This document shows, piece by piece, positions 45,345 to 56,937 of a DNA stretch of 64,000 bases (within the stretch, counting starts at the first letter, position 1; every line of letters begins with the position of its first letter). The stretch lies in assembly GCA_022813625.1 (NCBI GenBank), contig JAKLMB010000025.1, positions 186,001-250,000 of the forward strand, written 5' to 3'. The position numbers and the translations under genes are program-made. The notes beneath the pieces are model-generated. The model saw nothing but the letters and a program-made list of their open reading frames with translations, did not search any database and had not been told where the DNA came from. The stretch is from Aaosphaeria pasadenensis (taxonomy: Eukaryota > Ascomycota > Dothideomycetes > Pleosporales).

Positions 45345-48001
45345 AGTCCCTCGGAGACTCCGCACCATTCCCGGGCTGGCTATGACCGTCGCTTCAGCAG
45401 CTGTCGATTGATGCAACCATTCGACCCGGGCGCAATAGCTGCTGCCAAGGCATGCTCCCAATATCCAGTACGGCTGGTCCGGCGGGCCGGCACAATCATC
45501 ATAGGTCGAGAAGCATTTTTCAATGCTCAGGTGAGTTCGTGTCGGTCATAGACCTGCGCCATCGGGTTCGGGGAACGCCTATCGAAAGTTACAATCGTGC
45601 TCGTGCCATAGCATCCAAAGCAAGTTCAGTGGAATTGCAATGGGCTCCATGGACCGAATTCGAGCAAATTCATTTCGATTACCCCAGTCCAGAGACGACT
45701 AGATCCTGGTCCAAGGCATTGACATTATCGGTAGCGTCCTCGTGTGTCGTTCTACTGGACCGGGGACGGTGGTCCAAGGGCGTCCTTGGAGTGCAACAAA
45801 GCCTGGATTTTCGTATACCAGATGGGAGTAACAATATGTGATACGAAGCTTCAGTTTCGACTCCACTTTCAGGCGTCAGTAGTGTGACCCAGAGGTATTC
45901 AAGATGCCGTGTTTTGGCGTAGGCGGCGCTCGGCTACTTCGCTTGTTGAAGTTCTCTCGAGAGGCGAATGGGTCAGCACGGCTGTTGTAATATGGATATG
46001 AATTGAACGAATATAAAATCCTGGGGTTCTGGTCCAGGAATAGAACAGCCACACTGGAACGCGGGTACCACGCTGGATGCAACGGTTGAACAGCTCCACA
46101 GAGGTGAAAACCCTCATCTATGTTCTCGTATGGCGACGCAGTGTCGAAATTGTCACTGATGCCGGTCTCTGAAAATAGTAGTACCTCTGATCGATTGAGT
46201 CGATGGGCGAGGCGTTGGAGCGGCTCCATGTCGTCGATCTCGAAACGGCAATGTAGAGATTGCGGCGTAGATTAACCTTAAATTAATGCTTGTCACTCCA
46301 CGGTGGCCAGAAACCCTGTAGTAATCAACCTTGGCAGAAGCTGGCCTGCAAGGGCACTCGCCGAGCCTAGAGCATGTGTGTAAAAATAACAACTGTAGCT
46401 GCAGGTGCTTCTGGCCGTCTTGAACTTCCATTCGATGGGTGTGTCTCGGGCGACCAAAACGGCATCGTCAAGCTTCCAGACCCACCGACCGTGAGCCATT
46501 TGACCCATCATAGCATGCAAGCGACCGCGAGGATCGAATGCAATAGATTGCCGTTTGATTAAATACAGCTTCATGCTGGCGGTGGCGAACATTCACAGCT
46601 TGGCCGTGGCAGCATAGCTGCTGAAGACTGTGACGCGAGTGACAAAGACGCGATGGCTAGATGTTGACGACCATCGTACGAGGAAGAAAAGGACGAAAAC
46701 AGTAACAAGAATACGAGATATCCATCGCTTGGAAGAAGTGAGAAAAGAAAAGAACAGTTTTCACCTACATCTTTCTGGGACTGCGACTTTGCAAACCAAG
46801 GTACTCGCACCATCCTCCAGCCACGACTCCAGGAGTTTTACGCTTCACAAGACGGAGAGTCGATGGAAGGGATGATTTTTCTCTTTAACAGAACGTGTGG
46901 GCGGAGTGCATCGGCCGGGTAAAAGCATCGCAATGAGCCTTAGTTAAGGACCAAGCCCAGAAAGTCATCAGATTTTGCTAAATACGCGCCAGACACGATC
47001 CTCGAGCCCAATAATGCTTTCAACAGAACCGTTCATTGAGCATACATGAGATGATATGCGACTCCAATTGGGCTGGAGCGACACGCTTCTATCCAATATT
47101 GCAGATCGAACTCTCGCGGCGTTGAAATCGACATCCTTAGACTACGGTCGTCGACAGAAGCAGGCGCAGTCCACGCCAGCGAAGAGGACGTTGCGATCGC
47201 ATGAATTTGGAAATGAACGTCGAGGTCGGCGTCAGCAGGCCGAGGTCATCTCCGACGAATAAGTAAGGTTGCGATCAAATGCTGAGGGATCATGGGGACT
47301 ATTCGCATAAATCAATGAAAGAAGCAAAGCAAGACTTCGGCTGAATGACTAGGTCTCCGGTTAGCATATCGATTTCGGTTGACGGCAGGAACATATCAAA
47401 TCATCAATGGGAGCGACAGCAACAAGAGCGACCACGTATTCAAGATGATGTCGAATGTTTTTCGATGATCAGTGTAGTCTTCTGAATATGTCCATATATG
47501 TTTCGATAATCAGTATATTCCGAATATGTAAATATCTGTTTCGGTAATCATATGTTTCCGTATGGAGTATGGATGGGCAAGAAGACGAGATGTGGTCAAG
47601 TGAGATGTAAGAATCATGGCAGGGTCTGTTACATCCGGGTACGATGAAAGGGAAGTGGAGACGATACGATTGGCGCTGGGCTCCTTCGTTCCTTCCGTAC
47701 TCAGTAAGTACAGTAGGTTCCTTCCTCGTAATGTAAGCAGAGAGGGAAACGCCTTGCCACGATTTGACTAACGCCAATGTCGTCACCGACCCTGCGGTCC
47801 AGAGGTGGGGTCCCTCTAACCCAATCCAACAAATCTCAAATCACTTTCTGTAATCCATTATTCTCGAGAACATACATATTTGTATTTGACTGCTCCGCCA
47901 TTTCTCCATCACCACCACTATATATTCTCTGAGCTTCAACCGTCGCAAGCTCTCAAAAGCATCTCCAAAATCCATTGCATCTTCCTCACATAACCAATTC
48001 T
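45345..48001. other. 2.7-kb intergenic region
   Basis: Between the DUF4360 gene (-) and MsrA (+). ATG frames exist at 45452-45841 (+, 129 codons), 46592-46293 (-, 99 codons) and 47056-47262 (+, 68 codons). The 46592-46293 frame has the most protein-like start (MFATASMKLYLIKRQS), but none has a domain, partner exon or conserved motif I recognise. The region 47440-47570 repeats TTTCGATAATCAGTATA/GTTTCGGTAATCAT-like short units, probably a small degenerate tandem repeat. No gene is supported. Confidence 0.4.
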
Positions 48002-48728
48002 ATGTCATTTCTCTCTCGCCTGGCCCGAACCTTCAGCATGAGCTCCTCCCCCGCACCCCCGATGACCGTCCCCGAGGGCGCCGAGAAATGCACAATCGCA
48101 GCCGGCTGCTTCTGGGGCGTCGAGCACATGTACCGCAAGCAGTTCGGAAACAAGGGATTGTACGATGCGCGCGTGGGATACATCGGCGGCGACTCGAGCA
48201 ACCCGAGCTATCGAGCCGTCTGCAGCGGGCGCACTGGACGTAAGTCGTCGCGTTTAGATTGTATACACACGACGTAAATGCGATGTGATTGCTGACTTGG
48301 TAAATGTAGATGCTGAGGCTCTGCAAGTCCTATACGACCCCAAGCAGGTCACCTACCGCACGCTCCTCGAGTTCTTCTACCAGATGCACGACCCCACCAC
48401 CGCGAACAGCCAGGGCCCGGACGTCGGATCGCAGTACCGAAGCGCGATATTCTACCATGATAGCGAGCAGGAGAAGGTCGCGCGGAACATTACGTCGAAG
48501 GTCAATCAGGAGTGGTGGAAGGGGAAGGTTGTCACCGAGGTCCTGCCCGCAGGCCAGTGGTGGGATGCTGAGGCGTACCACCAGCTGTACCTTGACAAGA
48601 GTAAGTTTTTATCATGATGATTACTGCGTGTTGTGGTAATACATTGGAGTGCTAACGTGGAAGTAGATCCTGCTGGGTATGAGTGCCCGTCGCATTTCAT
48701 AAGGAGATTTGCTCCGCTATCGGAGTAG
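48002..48728 (+). CDS. Peptide methionine-S-sulfoxide reductase (MsrA)
   Basis: Three exons (48002-48239, 48310-48600, 48667-48728) encode 196 residues. The active-site Cys36 sits in the invariant GCFWGVEH motif. VGYIGGDSSNPSYRAVCSGRTGHAEALQV, YRTLLEFFYQMHDPTTANSQGPDVGSQYRSAIFYH and GQWWDAEAYHQLYLDKNPAGYECPSHF follow in the expected order. It repairs methionine-S-sulfoxide in proteins using thioredoxin. The first ~20 residues (MSFLSRLARTFSMSS) are basic and Ser-rich, so starting at the first ATG would add a mitochondrial presequence. Met13 or Met21 could start a cytosolic form. A TATATATTC element lies about 80 bp upstream. Confidence 0.95.
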
Positions 48729-49535
48729 ACGATTGGGCTTCTGGTTTTCCTTTTGGTCTGGTTTTAGGTGTGGGTTTCGGTGTACAGCACTTGTTATAGA
48801 TATCCAGGAACACGAATAGTTATCATGAAATCGGAACGTTCTCTCTCTATCATCATCCATTTCCAGTGGCGTGCCATTAATAAGTGATTTATTCAATCGT
48901 ATAATTAAACGCGCTCCTAGATATACAGTCCATGTCATACACAAATAATCACCAAGAAAATGAAAACACCAATTTATATTAAAAAAAATTCCAAAATCAA
49001 CCACCTAATAAATTTTTCGCTGTATATCAAATATCACACAAGTACACGGACGCAAACAATCATCATTAAAATAAATCTTCCCTACGATTGATGGGAACAG
49101 ACGACTGTGCGGAAGTCTGGGCTTGAACGGCTTGTTTTACTGTCTCCAATCAATACCTGGGTACTTATAGGCATCTCCACCGAGATCGAAGAATCAAAGA
49201 CGAAAGTCACATAAAATTACGTTGTAGTCCGATTATTAGCAAAGTGATCCGAATTCAAGCGCCGGCACGAATTGGCAACATCGAACATCGAACACAAGTA
49301 ATCATCGTCGGTCACATCACAACAGAACCCGTCCATAGCCGAAACATAAACAAGAGAAAAGACAAGTTATGAATGATGTTTTCTCATTAAATTATCTCTT
49401 TAATCATCTCAAATTCATCTCAGGTTCCTATCCATAAACAATCATTTTCCACTTTCCCTCCTTCCATACCAAGTTCAAATCTTTCTATTTTAACCTAACC
49501 TAACCTCATCCCAGACATTCCCTACGGCCCAAAAT
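48729..49535. other. Intergenic region between convergent genes
   Basis: 807 bp of AT-rich DNA holding the 3' ends of MsrA and of the GFA-family gene. No supported gene. Confidence 0.5.
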
Positions 49536-50208
49536 CTACGAAGGAGGGAGAGTCTCGAAGGTAGTAGCGACCTCCTTCTCCCAGCCGAGCCTCACCTTTC
49601 CGAAGATCTCGGCGGCGGGCTGGAAGTCCTTGAGGCCCTGTGCGAGGAGGCCGGTGCGGAGGATGATGGTGTCTTCGCCGAGGACGTGCTGGTGGTGGTA
49701 GACGTGGGTTGTGCAGTTCTGTGCGTCGTGCCGTTAGCATCTATTTTCCCATTGCGCTTTTCGCCCACCAAATAGAACTCCTTGTTTTGAGGGGCAAGGA
49801 AAGAGGCGTGGGGTGAAAGTACCTTGCAGTAGAAGCAGTCGACGGGGCTTCCCGAGTCGCCGTAGTAGACGTATTTGCCGAGATCGTCGCCGCCCTTTGT
49901 GATGGTGAGGGCGGACTTGGGGATGATCTGGTTGAGGGTGTAGGTGCCGCCCGAGAGGGACTTGCAGGTGTCGCAGTGGCTGGATCACGAGCAATTGATT
50001 AGCTACGAATAATATTTATTTGGGTGTGTACGGGGGTTGTGGTATATATATGTATGTATAAATGGTGGTGCGGACGGGAAGGCGGGTAGGTATGTGGGAG
50101 GTGGGAGGAGAGGAGAGCTTACCAGAGGACGTGGGACTGCTGTTCCTTCTCGAGGGTGGCCGTCCACTCCGTGTTACCGCAATGGCACTTTCCGTTGTAG
50201 GTCGTCAT
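49536..50208 (-). CDS. GFA/CENP-V family zinc protein
   Basis: Three exons (50208-50123, 49979-49823, 49718-49536) encode 141 residues. The glutathione-dependent formaldehyde-activating (GFA) fold is recognised by its Cys set: CHCGNTEW near the start (structural zinc), HVLCHCDTCKSLSGG (second site, Cys-x-His-Cys-x2-Cys spacing), and SPVDCFYCKNCTTHVYH. SALTITKGGDDLGKYVYYGDSGSP is the typical beta-rich middle. Few members have a proven enzyme activity; S-hydroxymethylglutathione synthesis was shown for a bacterial one and is not assured here. The coding frame was checked exon by exon. A good TATA box is present at about 150 bp upstream. Confidence 0.9.
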
Positions 50209-50357
50209 GTTGAGTTTGGATTGAATTGGTAAGGTATGTTGTTGTTTTCTAATCACGAATTGCGTGACGGTGCAAGAGTAGCCAATGAGATGGTGAGGTT
50301 GAGGTTCAGATGGTGTGTGATATAGACATCAAGGTCCTCGGGGCGGGAGCAATGAGA

Positions 50358-50367
50358 GCTTATATAG
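50358..50367 (-). promoter_or_regulatory. TATA box of the GFA-family gene
   Basis: CTATATAAGC on the minus strand, about 150-160 bp before the start codon at 50208. A clean consensus match. Confidence 0.55.
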
Positions 50368-50470
50368 ACCTCACGAGTGCCTACCTTACCTCAACCACCC
50401 CTCCCCTCTATTCCCCCTCCATCATCTGGGCCTGAGCTGCAATCCTCAGACGTCAATCGAGAATTGGATA

Positions 50471-50502
50471 GTACCTAGTACCTAGTACCTAGTACCTAGT
50501 AC
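50471..50502. repeat. 7-nt tandem repeat GTACCTA
   Basis: About 4.6 perfect copies of GTACCTA. The unit is the half of the TACCTAGGTA palindrome that recurs elsewhere in intergenic DNA of this window. It lies about 260 bp upstream of the GFA-family start codon. Confidence 0.85.
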
Positions 50503-51959
50503 GAGTACGATAGGGTGGATAGCCCAGCCTACCTTACCACCTTACCTCACCATAGGTACCTAGCTCGTTGGATTCCCGCCCTCCGCCGCCAATTAACCCA
50601 ACAAAGGACCTGCGTGGCTACCACCTACACAGTAGGTTGTACGAGTGTGAACGAGTAGGAACGCGTAGGGAAGACTATGTGAGAGTAGCTACCAGCTACC
50701 TCGTAAGGCCCGCACCGCAGTGACCCCTCCCCCTCCTCGGAGACACCCCAACAATGACGTCTGGTCCCTCATGCTCCATAATCCAATCGACCCGGAACCC
50801 TGAGATAATTAGAGAAGCGCCCGTTTTACCCATAGGCGTGGTTGGCGCGGGACAAGGGGACGTGGACTTGAGAAGTGGTACCACCATGCCCGTCCAAAGA
50901 GAATGCATTAAAAAAAAGAGTTGAGGCAGGGCCAGCGTTCACAGTTCATCATTGGACGGTCGGATGCGGAGGGGTAATGAACAGCACCGGTCATGGTCTC
51001 TCTCATTTGTCACCAATTGCGGGTACAGACGAGGAGATGGTGTGGAATTGGGATGGTAGTACACTTTGTATCAGAGGTATGTAAGTGGTGGGTAATGTGT
51101 GTACAAAGATGCTAATGGAGTACGGAGGACCTCGAAGACAATTAGTGTACGGGATGCATGCAATGCTTCCAAATACTTTTGGGGGAGGAGCACGGGCCAT
51201 GGAACAGAGCTTACGGGAGCTGGGTCCGATGTGTCACGCTTAGGCATGGATGGATGCATTGTCACGGAATTGGATCTTTGTAAAGAGAAGGAAGAGGAAA
51301 GAGGTTTCCGAGGAGAGGGGACGTCACTCTTGGGAATCAGATCATGTTCGAATCATGATTCATGACCAAAAGAGACGTACCTACTCGTACTTACACAGTA
51401 GGGCTGTAATCGTTACCAGCCAGCCAGCCAGCGAGATACGAGGCCATACGAGACCCTTCCTACATTTCCAACCATTATTCATTCAAATGGCCCAGTATCC
51501 TTCGCACCCGGCCTTATCGGTTTTGGATAGATAGGGCTGCACGATTGAGGAGGTCCATTATTCCAGCTCCATCTCCATCCGCCCAAGCTCCCCGAACCCG
51601 GAAGATTTGCAGCCTTGCAATTGAGTTCGGGGATATTTTGGGAATGGGAAAGGGTTCCATAATAACATCACCAGCACCATCATCTTATCCCTCCACCACT
51701 CCACCTTCCAACTCAAATCCAGGCACGAGGGAGGCATTTGGAATTGAATCCGCCAATTGCCGACACAGTTGTTAAATTTCCGGACACTTGAGTCTCAGGT
51801 AGACAGGACCAGGCCCAGAAACGACAGCCTTGCAGTAATTGTAATACGGTGCTGCGTTGTACATTGATTGCACTTAATTGCCTCACATTATCTATTCGCG
51901 AACGGGCTTCTCGAAGGAATTAGCGTGGCCAACGTAATCCAAACGAACCGTTTCGGCTA

Positions 51960-53915
51960 TCACTCGACTTCCAACAGTTCGTATCGCCCACCGCCGTGTC
52001 TATCAAGCGAGTCTTCTACGCGCTCCATGATTGCGAGGACCTTCTCCTCTTCCAGACGTCGCCCAACGACCTGTACTCCAACGGGGAGGCCCGCCATCTT
52101 CTCCGCGTCGTAGTGCTTGTACGCACCTTTCGCAACGCCGTTCAGCTTCTGGAAGTCGAAACTCGCCGGCAGCTGGTCTTTGACGGGATCGACGTGTGTG
52201 ACAGGAATGACGCCGGCGGTATAGTCCAACTATGCAGAGATCAGCAGGCCTGGGATTGAAGACATCATAGGCCATTCGTGGCAGCCCAGACGAATCACAA
52301 AGCGACTCACCAGATTGAAGAGAAACGTATAGCCACAGCTACTGACAGCATCGTGCATTCCATTATGAGGTACCGCGGGCGTCGCATTGGGTGGGGTTAT
52401 CATGGCGTCCATCTTCGCAACGTCTGACCACCAATCGAAGAATTTAGCCTTGTATGCCTCGCGCTTGTACGCAAGTTGCCAGTATTCGTGCGCGGATTTT
52501 GGGTACCAGTGTCGCAGTAAACCGGCCCAGATACTATCCCGACGGACATACTTCACCCACAGGTAGTAGAGGTACTTGATCGCTCGTGGGAGACGCATGT
52601 AGTACACCATTTGCGCCGCACCGGGATCGTTCCATTCGCCAGAACGGAAGAAGTTCATGAATGTCGCACCGCCATCACTGAGAAGCAACTGAGAGGCTAG
52701 ATAAAGAGCTTCGTACGGAGACGGCGGAGTCACATCAAACACATCATGCCCTTCCTGGACGAGCGCTTCCGCGACGCTGTCCAAGGCACGGGAACATGCA
52801 GGCGCTGGATCTACAACTCCATCTGTTCGCATGACGCCTATCCGCAGCTTCTCCTTTGTCCTGTATTCCTCCGCGATGTGTTCCCTCCACTCAAGTGGAT
52901 GGACTGTATAGTCGTACTTCCAAGGCTGCATCCCGATCAAGCTCTTGGTGAAATAACTCAGATCATTCATCGTCCTAGCCATGGGACTGAACACACTGGG
53001 GATGGCCTCCTGCCCAGGCATGCTGGTGTTCATACCGATCTTGGGCCACCGCCCCGTGGAGCAACGGAGCGAGTAGCAACCCGAGAAATGGGCAGGCACG
53101 CGCACCGAGCCAGCGACGTCGGAGCCGATTCCAATCCTACTACCCCCGAACGCGAGCAATGCAGACTCTCCGCCCGTCGAACCTCCCGGTGAGTATTTGG
53201 CATTGTGTGGATTCAACGTGCGTCCCCAGACACCGTTGGTAGATTCGAACGATAGAAGTGTGGTAGGGAGATTGGTCTTTACGAAAGGGACCGCGCCTAG
53301 AACCATCAGTCAGACAAGTACAACCCTCATAGGCACCGGTGAACAAAACCGCACCAGCATCTTTCAAAAGCCTCACCATAGGCCCATCCTCAGCGGCAGG
53401 TTTCCCAGTATTGCACGAGAACCCAACCGAGACATCGAACCCCTTCACCTGTATCGAGTCCTTCAGCGACACAGGTATCCCAGCCAGCGGGCCCTTCAGA
53501 TCAACCTCCCACTTTGCCCACTCCTCCGCCTCGGGAAACAGTATCTCCGTCACGCAATTCGTCTTCTCGTGGGCCTTCAAGCACACTTTCCCGTACGCAC
53601 GTAGGATGTCGATGGGGTCGGTGATCTGCGCGTGCACATCTTGTACGAGGTCTTGGATCGGCTTTCCGAGTATCGTGCGCTCGTGCGGGTAGAGAGGGTA
53701 TAGGTAGCTTGAGGGGAGGGCGGATATCTTGGATTTCCGTTCTGATTGTTTGCGCTTGCTGTCACGCAGGTGGGGTTTGGAATGAGCGAACTTGTTGCGG
53801 AGCGGACGTGATGTGCGAAGCAGCAAGGCGCGAGTGCGGGGAGCTTCTGTGGGTGGGAGGGAGGGGAGGTAGCTTACCAGTCACGCCTGTGTTGGCGATA
53901 CTCTTGGACGCTCAT
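51960..53915 (-). CDS. Amidase-signature-family hydrolase (fungal acetamidase/FAAH-like)
   Basis: Four exons (53915-53878, 53758-53337, 53296-52311, 52229-51960) encode 571 residues. The first exon is short (12.7 codons, MSVQEYRQHRRD), and I include it because the joined N-terminus reads like known family members. The Ser-cisSer-Lys triad is complete: Lys112 in AGIPVSLKDSIQ, cis-Ser193 in SPGGSTGGESALLA and nucleophile Ser217 in IGSDVAGSVRVPAHFSG. The enzyme hydrolyses an amide to a carboxylate and ammonia (substrate unknown). The second intron is only 40 nt, with donor GTGCCT, an unusually weak site, but removing it restores GAVPFVKTN in frame. The C-terminus MAGLPVGVQVVGRRLEEEKVLAIM is canonical. 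Confidence 0.94.
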
Positions 53916-54609
53916 AGTTGTTCGCTTCTATTAGAATGCAGAGGTGAATGAAATCAACAAGAATGCCGATTAAGTGTTGCTTCAATGCGAAATCTTATTA
54001 CTTCAATGTCAAAGGGAAGGTGCTCATAAGGTTACAACTACTGGTCAGTGACGATGGGTGCTTATACCTTCCTTATCGGAACAGCTCCAACATAGCTCAT
54101 CCCTAAGCTTAGGTGGGGTCAAGTCAAGCTCCCCTCCGATAGGCAAAATGAACTTATCGTATCAGATAAAATGAGATATGATGGTTTACATTATATCTGT
54201 CGTATCATCACTTACCTATGCGTCGTATTTTCTCCGATCAGAACTAAAGATCGGATAATTGCGCTGTGTAGTGTAGGTGCGCAATCGTCCGATAGTTTAT
54301 TGAGGGTGCGGATTGAACAGCACTGAGACGTACCTGTAGCTTGTTACATGTTGTATGCTCTAGATAAAATACTTCAGGAAATCGAGCTGAAAGTTCATGA
54401 TACAATTACATTTCCTTTCTATCTCCTGTTAAATGACCCGGCTCCATCTAGAGATTATAAATTAGGAGTTACTTAATCGTGACAGTCTACCTTTACGCCA
54501 ACCCCGTGTATCCCACACGCTCCATGATAAGTCTAACATGAAACCCAGTTCTACGCTGCTAAAGAGAAAGAAAGAAAGAAGCTCCAAAGCACACTCCCAC
54601 CCATGACCC
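53916..54609. other. Intergenic region with an inverted repeat
   Basis: About 690 bp, AT-rich, between two minus-strand genes. GATA-type sites (CTTATCGTATCAGATAA, about 54155-54171) and a hairpin-forming inverted repeat (54249-54293) are present. No gene. Confidence 0.45.
54249..54293. repeat. Short imperfect inverted repeat (hairpin)
   Basis: Arms ATCGGATAATTGCGC and GCGCAATCGTCCGAT pair at 13 of 15 positions around a ~15-nt loop. The two differences are adjacent (TA versus CG). It may be the core of a small palindromic element. Confidence 0.65.
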
Positions 54610-55461
54610 TCACGCATTCGACTCATCAACAACACCTACCGTCTTCCCACTCCACTGACTCTCCCCCGCCTCCAAATCCGCCGCGATGAAGTCCGCATTC
54701 TGCTCCAGCGTCGTCTTATACTTCGACGCGTTCATCGCGCAGACAACTCTTCTCCCTACGAGCGGGACGTGGCGGATCCAGGAGTCCTTCCACGACGGCG
54801 GAACGGTTGCGCTGGCGGATAGCTTCGATGTGGGCAAGGTAGGCACGGTGATAGTGGGGGATGAGGGGGTCATGGTGTTGGGGCAAAGGAGGGACCAGTT
54901 GATTGAGTTGGGCGGAAGGGAATGCAGGACAGAGAGATTTTGGCGGTGTTCGAGGAAGATGGGTATACTGTGGCGTCGTTAATATCAAACACTCAAACCA
55001 TGATCTACACTCCATAAATATGTGGTAGATAACTTAGGACAGATATCAACTAACAAATCTGAAAGCATCGACTGTGTGCCTGGATAGCACAGCACCGACT
55101 GCCCCGCTAGAAACCACGTCCTCAACGGCTTCTTCCTCTCCTCGCCTGCATCCTTCACACCTTCTACGACCGCTTTGAAGATCTCGGGTAGGTCGCCTTT
55201 CGCCCAGGGCGCCATGGCGGCTACTCCCGCGGTGTTGACCACAGCATCGCAGTTAGCGTCCAGGATCGCACGCTTGATGGCATTGGAGTCTTTCGCTGAG
55301 CCTTGGACGACACTAATTTGACGATATATTGACTCCGGGACGAGGTTTTGCAATTTCTGGGCGGAGCGCACGAATGCGACGACGGTGTGGTTGTGGGTGA
55401 GGAGTGCGGCTACGAGGCGGAGACCTAGGTTGCCAGTTGCGCCGATGAGGAGGACTTTCAT
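54610..55461 (-). CDS. NAD(P)-binding NmrA/atypical SDR-like protein
   Basis: Two exons (55461-55055, 54967-54610) encode 254 residues. The start MKVLLIGATGNLGLRLVAAL carries the GxxGxxG dinucleotide-binding motif of atypical short-chain dehydrogenases. The next strands follow the Rossmann order (TVVAFVRSAQKL, ISVVQGSAKD, CDAVVNTAGVAAMAP). In the second exon, NSINWSLLCPNTMTP is the usual substrate-side loop, and the end (QNADFIAADLEAGESQW) is similar to fungal NmrA-like reductases. The classical YxxxK catalytic pair is not evident, so it could be a redox-sensing or binding protein rather than an enzyme. It is divergent from the hemerythrin gene. A TATATATAAA element lies about 145 bp upstream. 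Confidence 0.85.
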
Positions 55462-55603
55462 GGTTGATGTCTATATGATTGTTGCGAAAAGGTGCTTGGT
55501 GAAGTAGAAGTGAGGGAGATGAGATTGTCAACTGTTGCTTGTTCGTAAGATGTTGTTAGGGAAATGCTGGGAAAATTGAATCGTGTTCTGCTTCACAGTT
55601 TAT

Positions 55604-55615
55604 TTTATATATAAA
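55604..55615 (-). promoter_or_regulatory. TATA element of the NmrA-like gene
   Basis: The palindromic TTTATATATAAA, about 145 bp before the start codon at 55461. Confidence 0.45.
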
Positions 55616-55988
55616 TCTGTTTTAGGACTCAAGTCGGTGATGGTCTTAATGGTATGGTGGAGTCGGCACGATTATTAGGCCGACGCGACAACTATCCTCT
55701 ACCAATCTGCCCTTGCGCGGCACAACCAACCCAACGGGCGTGCACATTGACCCCTGACATACCAACAAAACATCGCGTCTGAGTGGCTGGATTGGCTGGG
55801 GGAGCATTAGTGCTCATTCTCGGGCGAACCGCCCGACATTTGATGATTGGTGAGATGATGTAGTTGTTACCGCCTTCGAGTGGTGAAGTCATGTTTGGAC
55901 TTCATGTGCTGATGAATGGAGATGTGCTTACGATATGTGTTCGGAGATAGGGTAGGATCGAGATGTGTATACAGGCAAGAGCAAACGG

Positions 55989-55997
55989 TATATAAAT
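55989..55997 (+). promoter_or_regulatory. TATA box of the hemerythrin-domain gene
   Basis: TATATAAAT, about 80 bp before the start codon at 56076. Confidence 0.5.
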
Positions 55998-56075
55998 GTC
56001 TGAAAGTTCGATGATTGTTGGTATTGGGATGATCAGCCTATGAATGCCTTCGCAAAATCGCTAACGACCATCACC

Positions 56076-56937
56076 ATGTCTTCTACCTCTGTGGATAAGC
56101 CATATCCCCTTATTTCGACTATTGCGTTCTCCAAAGATGTATGTATGCAATCCTACTACTTCCATGTATAGCGCTGAACAGTTTTCTATGTAGACATCCC
56201 ATGCGGCAAACTACGTCGCAACGCAGATGGCGCTCGCCCACAACGGCATGATACGCGGTCTCAACGCCATATACCTACAAGCCACAGCAATCCCCCACCA
56301 GGACGCCGAAACCGTCCAGGACTTCCTGACGTACTGCCAGTGCTGGTGCGAATCTATGCATCACCACCACGACGTCGAAGAGGCGGAATTCTTCCCCGAC
56401 ATAGAGCGCATCACCGGGGTCCCAGGAATCATGGAACTCAACATCGAGCAGCACCGAGCCTTCACACCAGGATTTATCAAGTTCGAGGAGTATGCTAGGA
56501 CCTGCTCGGCTGTGGATTATGAGGGGGGAAAGGTCAAAAGCCTCATCGATGGGTTCGCGGGCCCGTTGACTACGCATCTGCGCGACGAGATTAACACGCT
56601 GCGAGACCTGCATCCCTACGACAGTGAAGGTATACGGAGGGCCTACAAGAAGTTTGAGAAACGTATGATGGCCGGAGATAGCGTAAGGGAGGATCAAGTC
56701 AACTCATCAGCGTCGCTAACGTCTTGTCAGTATCGGACGGCGCCACTCGTTTTTGGAACCGCAGATAGGAGCTTTGAGGGTGGGATGCATAATTTTCCGC
56801 CCGTACCGTTCTTTGTGCCGTATATAATCCACTATGTTTACGGCAGGAAGTATCGTGGAGCTTGGAGGTTCAACCCATGTACCATTTGGAGGGACCCTAG
56901 GGATCTGGCTTTCCACAGCGACAATCCAAGTTCATGA
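56076..56937 (+). CDS. Hemerythrin (HHE cation-binding) domain protein
   Basis: Three exons (56076-56138, 56194-56682, 56731-56937) encode 252 residues. The HHE four-helix bundle has its metal ligands visible: MALAHNGMIRGL (His, first helix), SMHHHHDVEEAEFFPDIE (His and Glu), NIEQHRAFTPGF (His-x-x-x-x region) and GPLTTHLRDEINTL (His and Glu/Asp). They probably bind a di-iron centre. Fungal members are mostly uncharacterised and may act in iron, oxygen or nitric oxide handling. The second intron is 48 nt, a multiple of three with no in-frame stop, so retaining it would insert 16 residues (VREDQVNSSASLTSCQ) without breaking the frame. The C-terminal ~65 residues (NFPPVPFFVPYIIHYVYGRKYRGAWRFNPC) lie outside the bundle and are hydrophobic/aromatic. 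Confidence 0.9.

Larger units (their letters stand above)
50209..51959. other. 1.75-kb intergenic region
   Basis: Upstream of the GFA gene and downstream of the amidase gene. Besides the TATA box it holds the 7-nt repeat at 50471-50502 and several ACCTAGGTA-like motifs (about 50549-50562). Short ATG frames without support are present on both strands. Confidence 0.45.
55462..56075. other. Divergent promoter region
   Basis: 614 bp between the NmrA-like gene (-) and the hemerythrin-domain gene (+). TATA-type elements occur near both starts (55604-55615 and 55989-55997). No gene. Confidence 0.5.
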
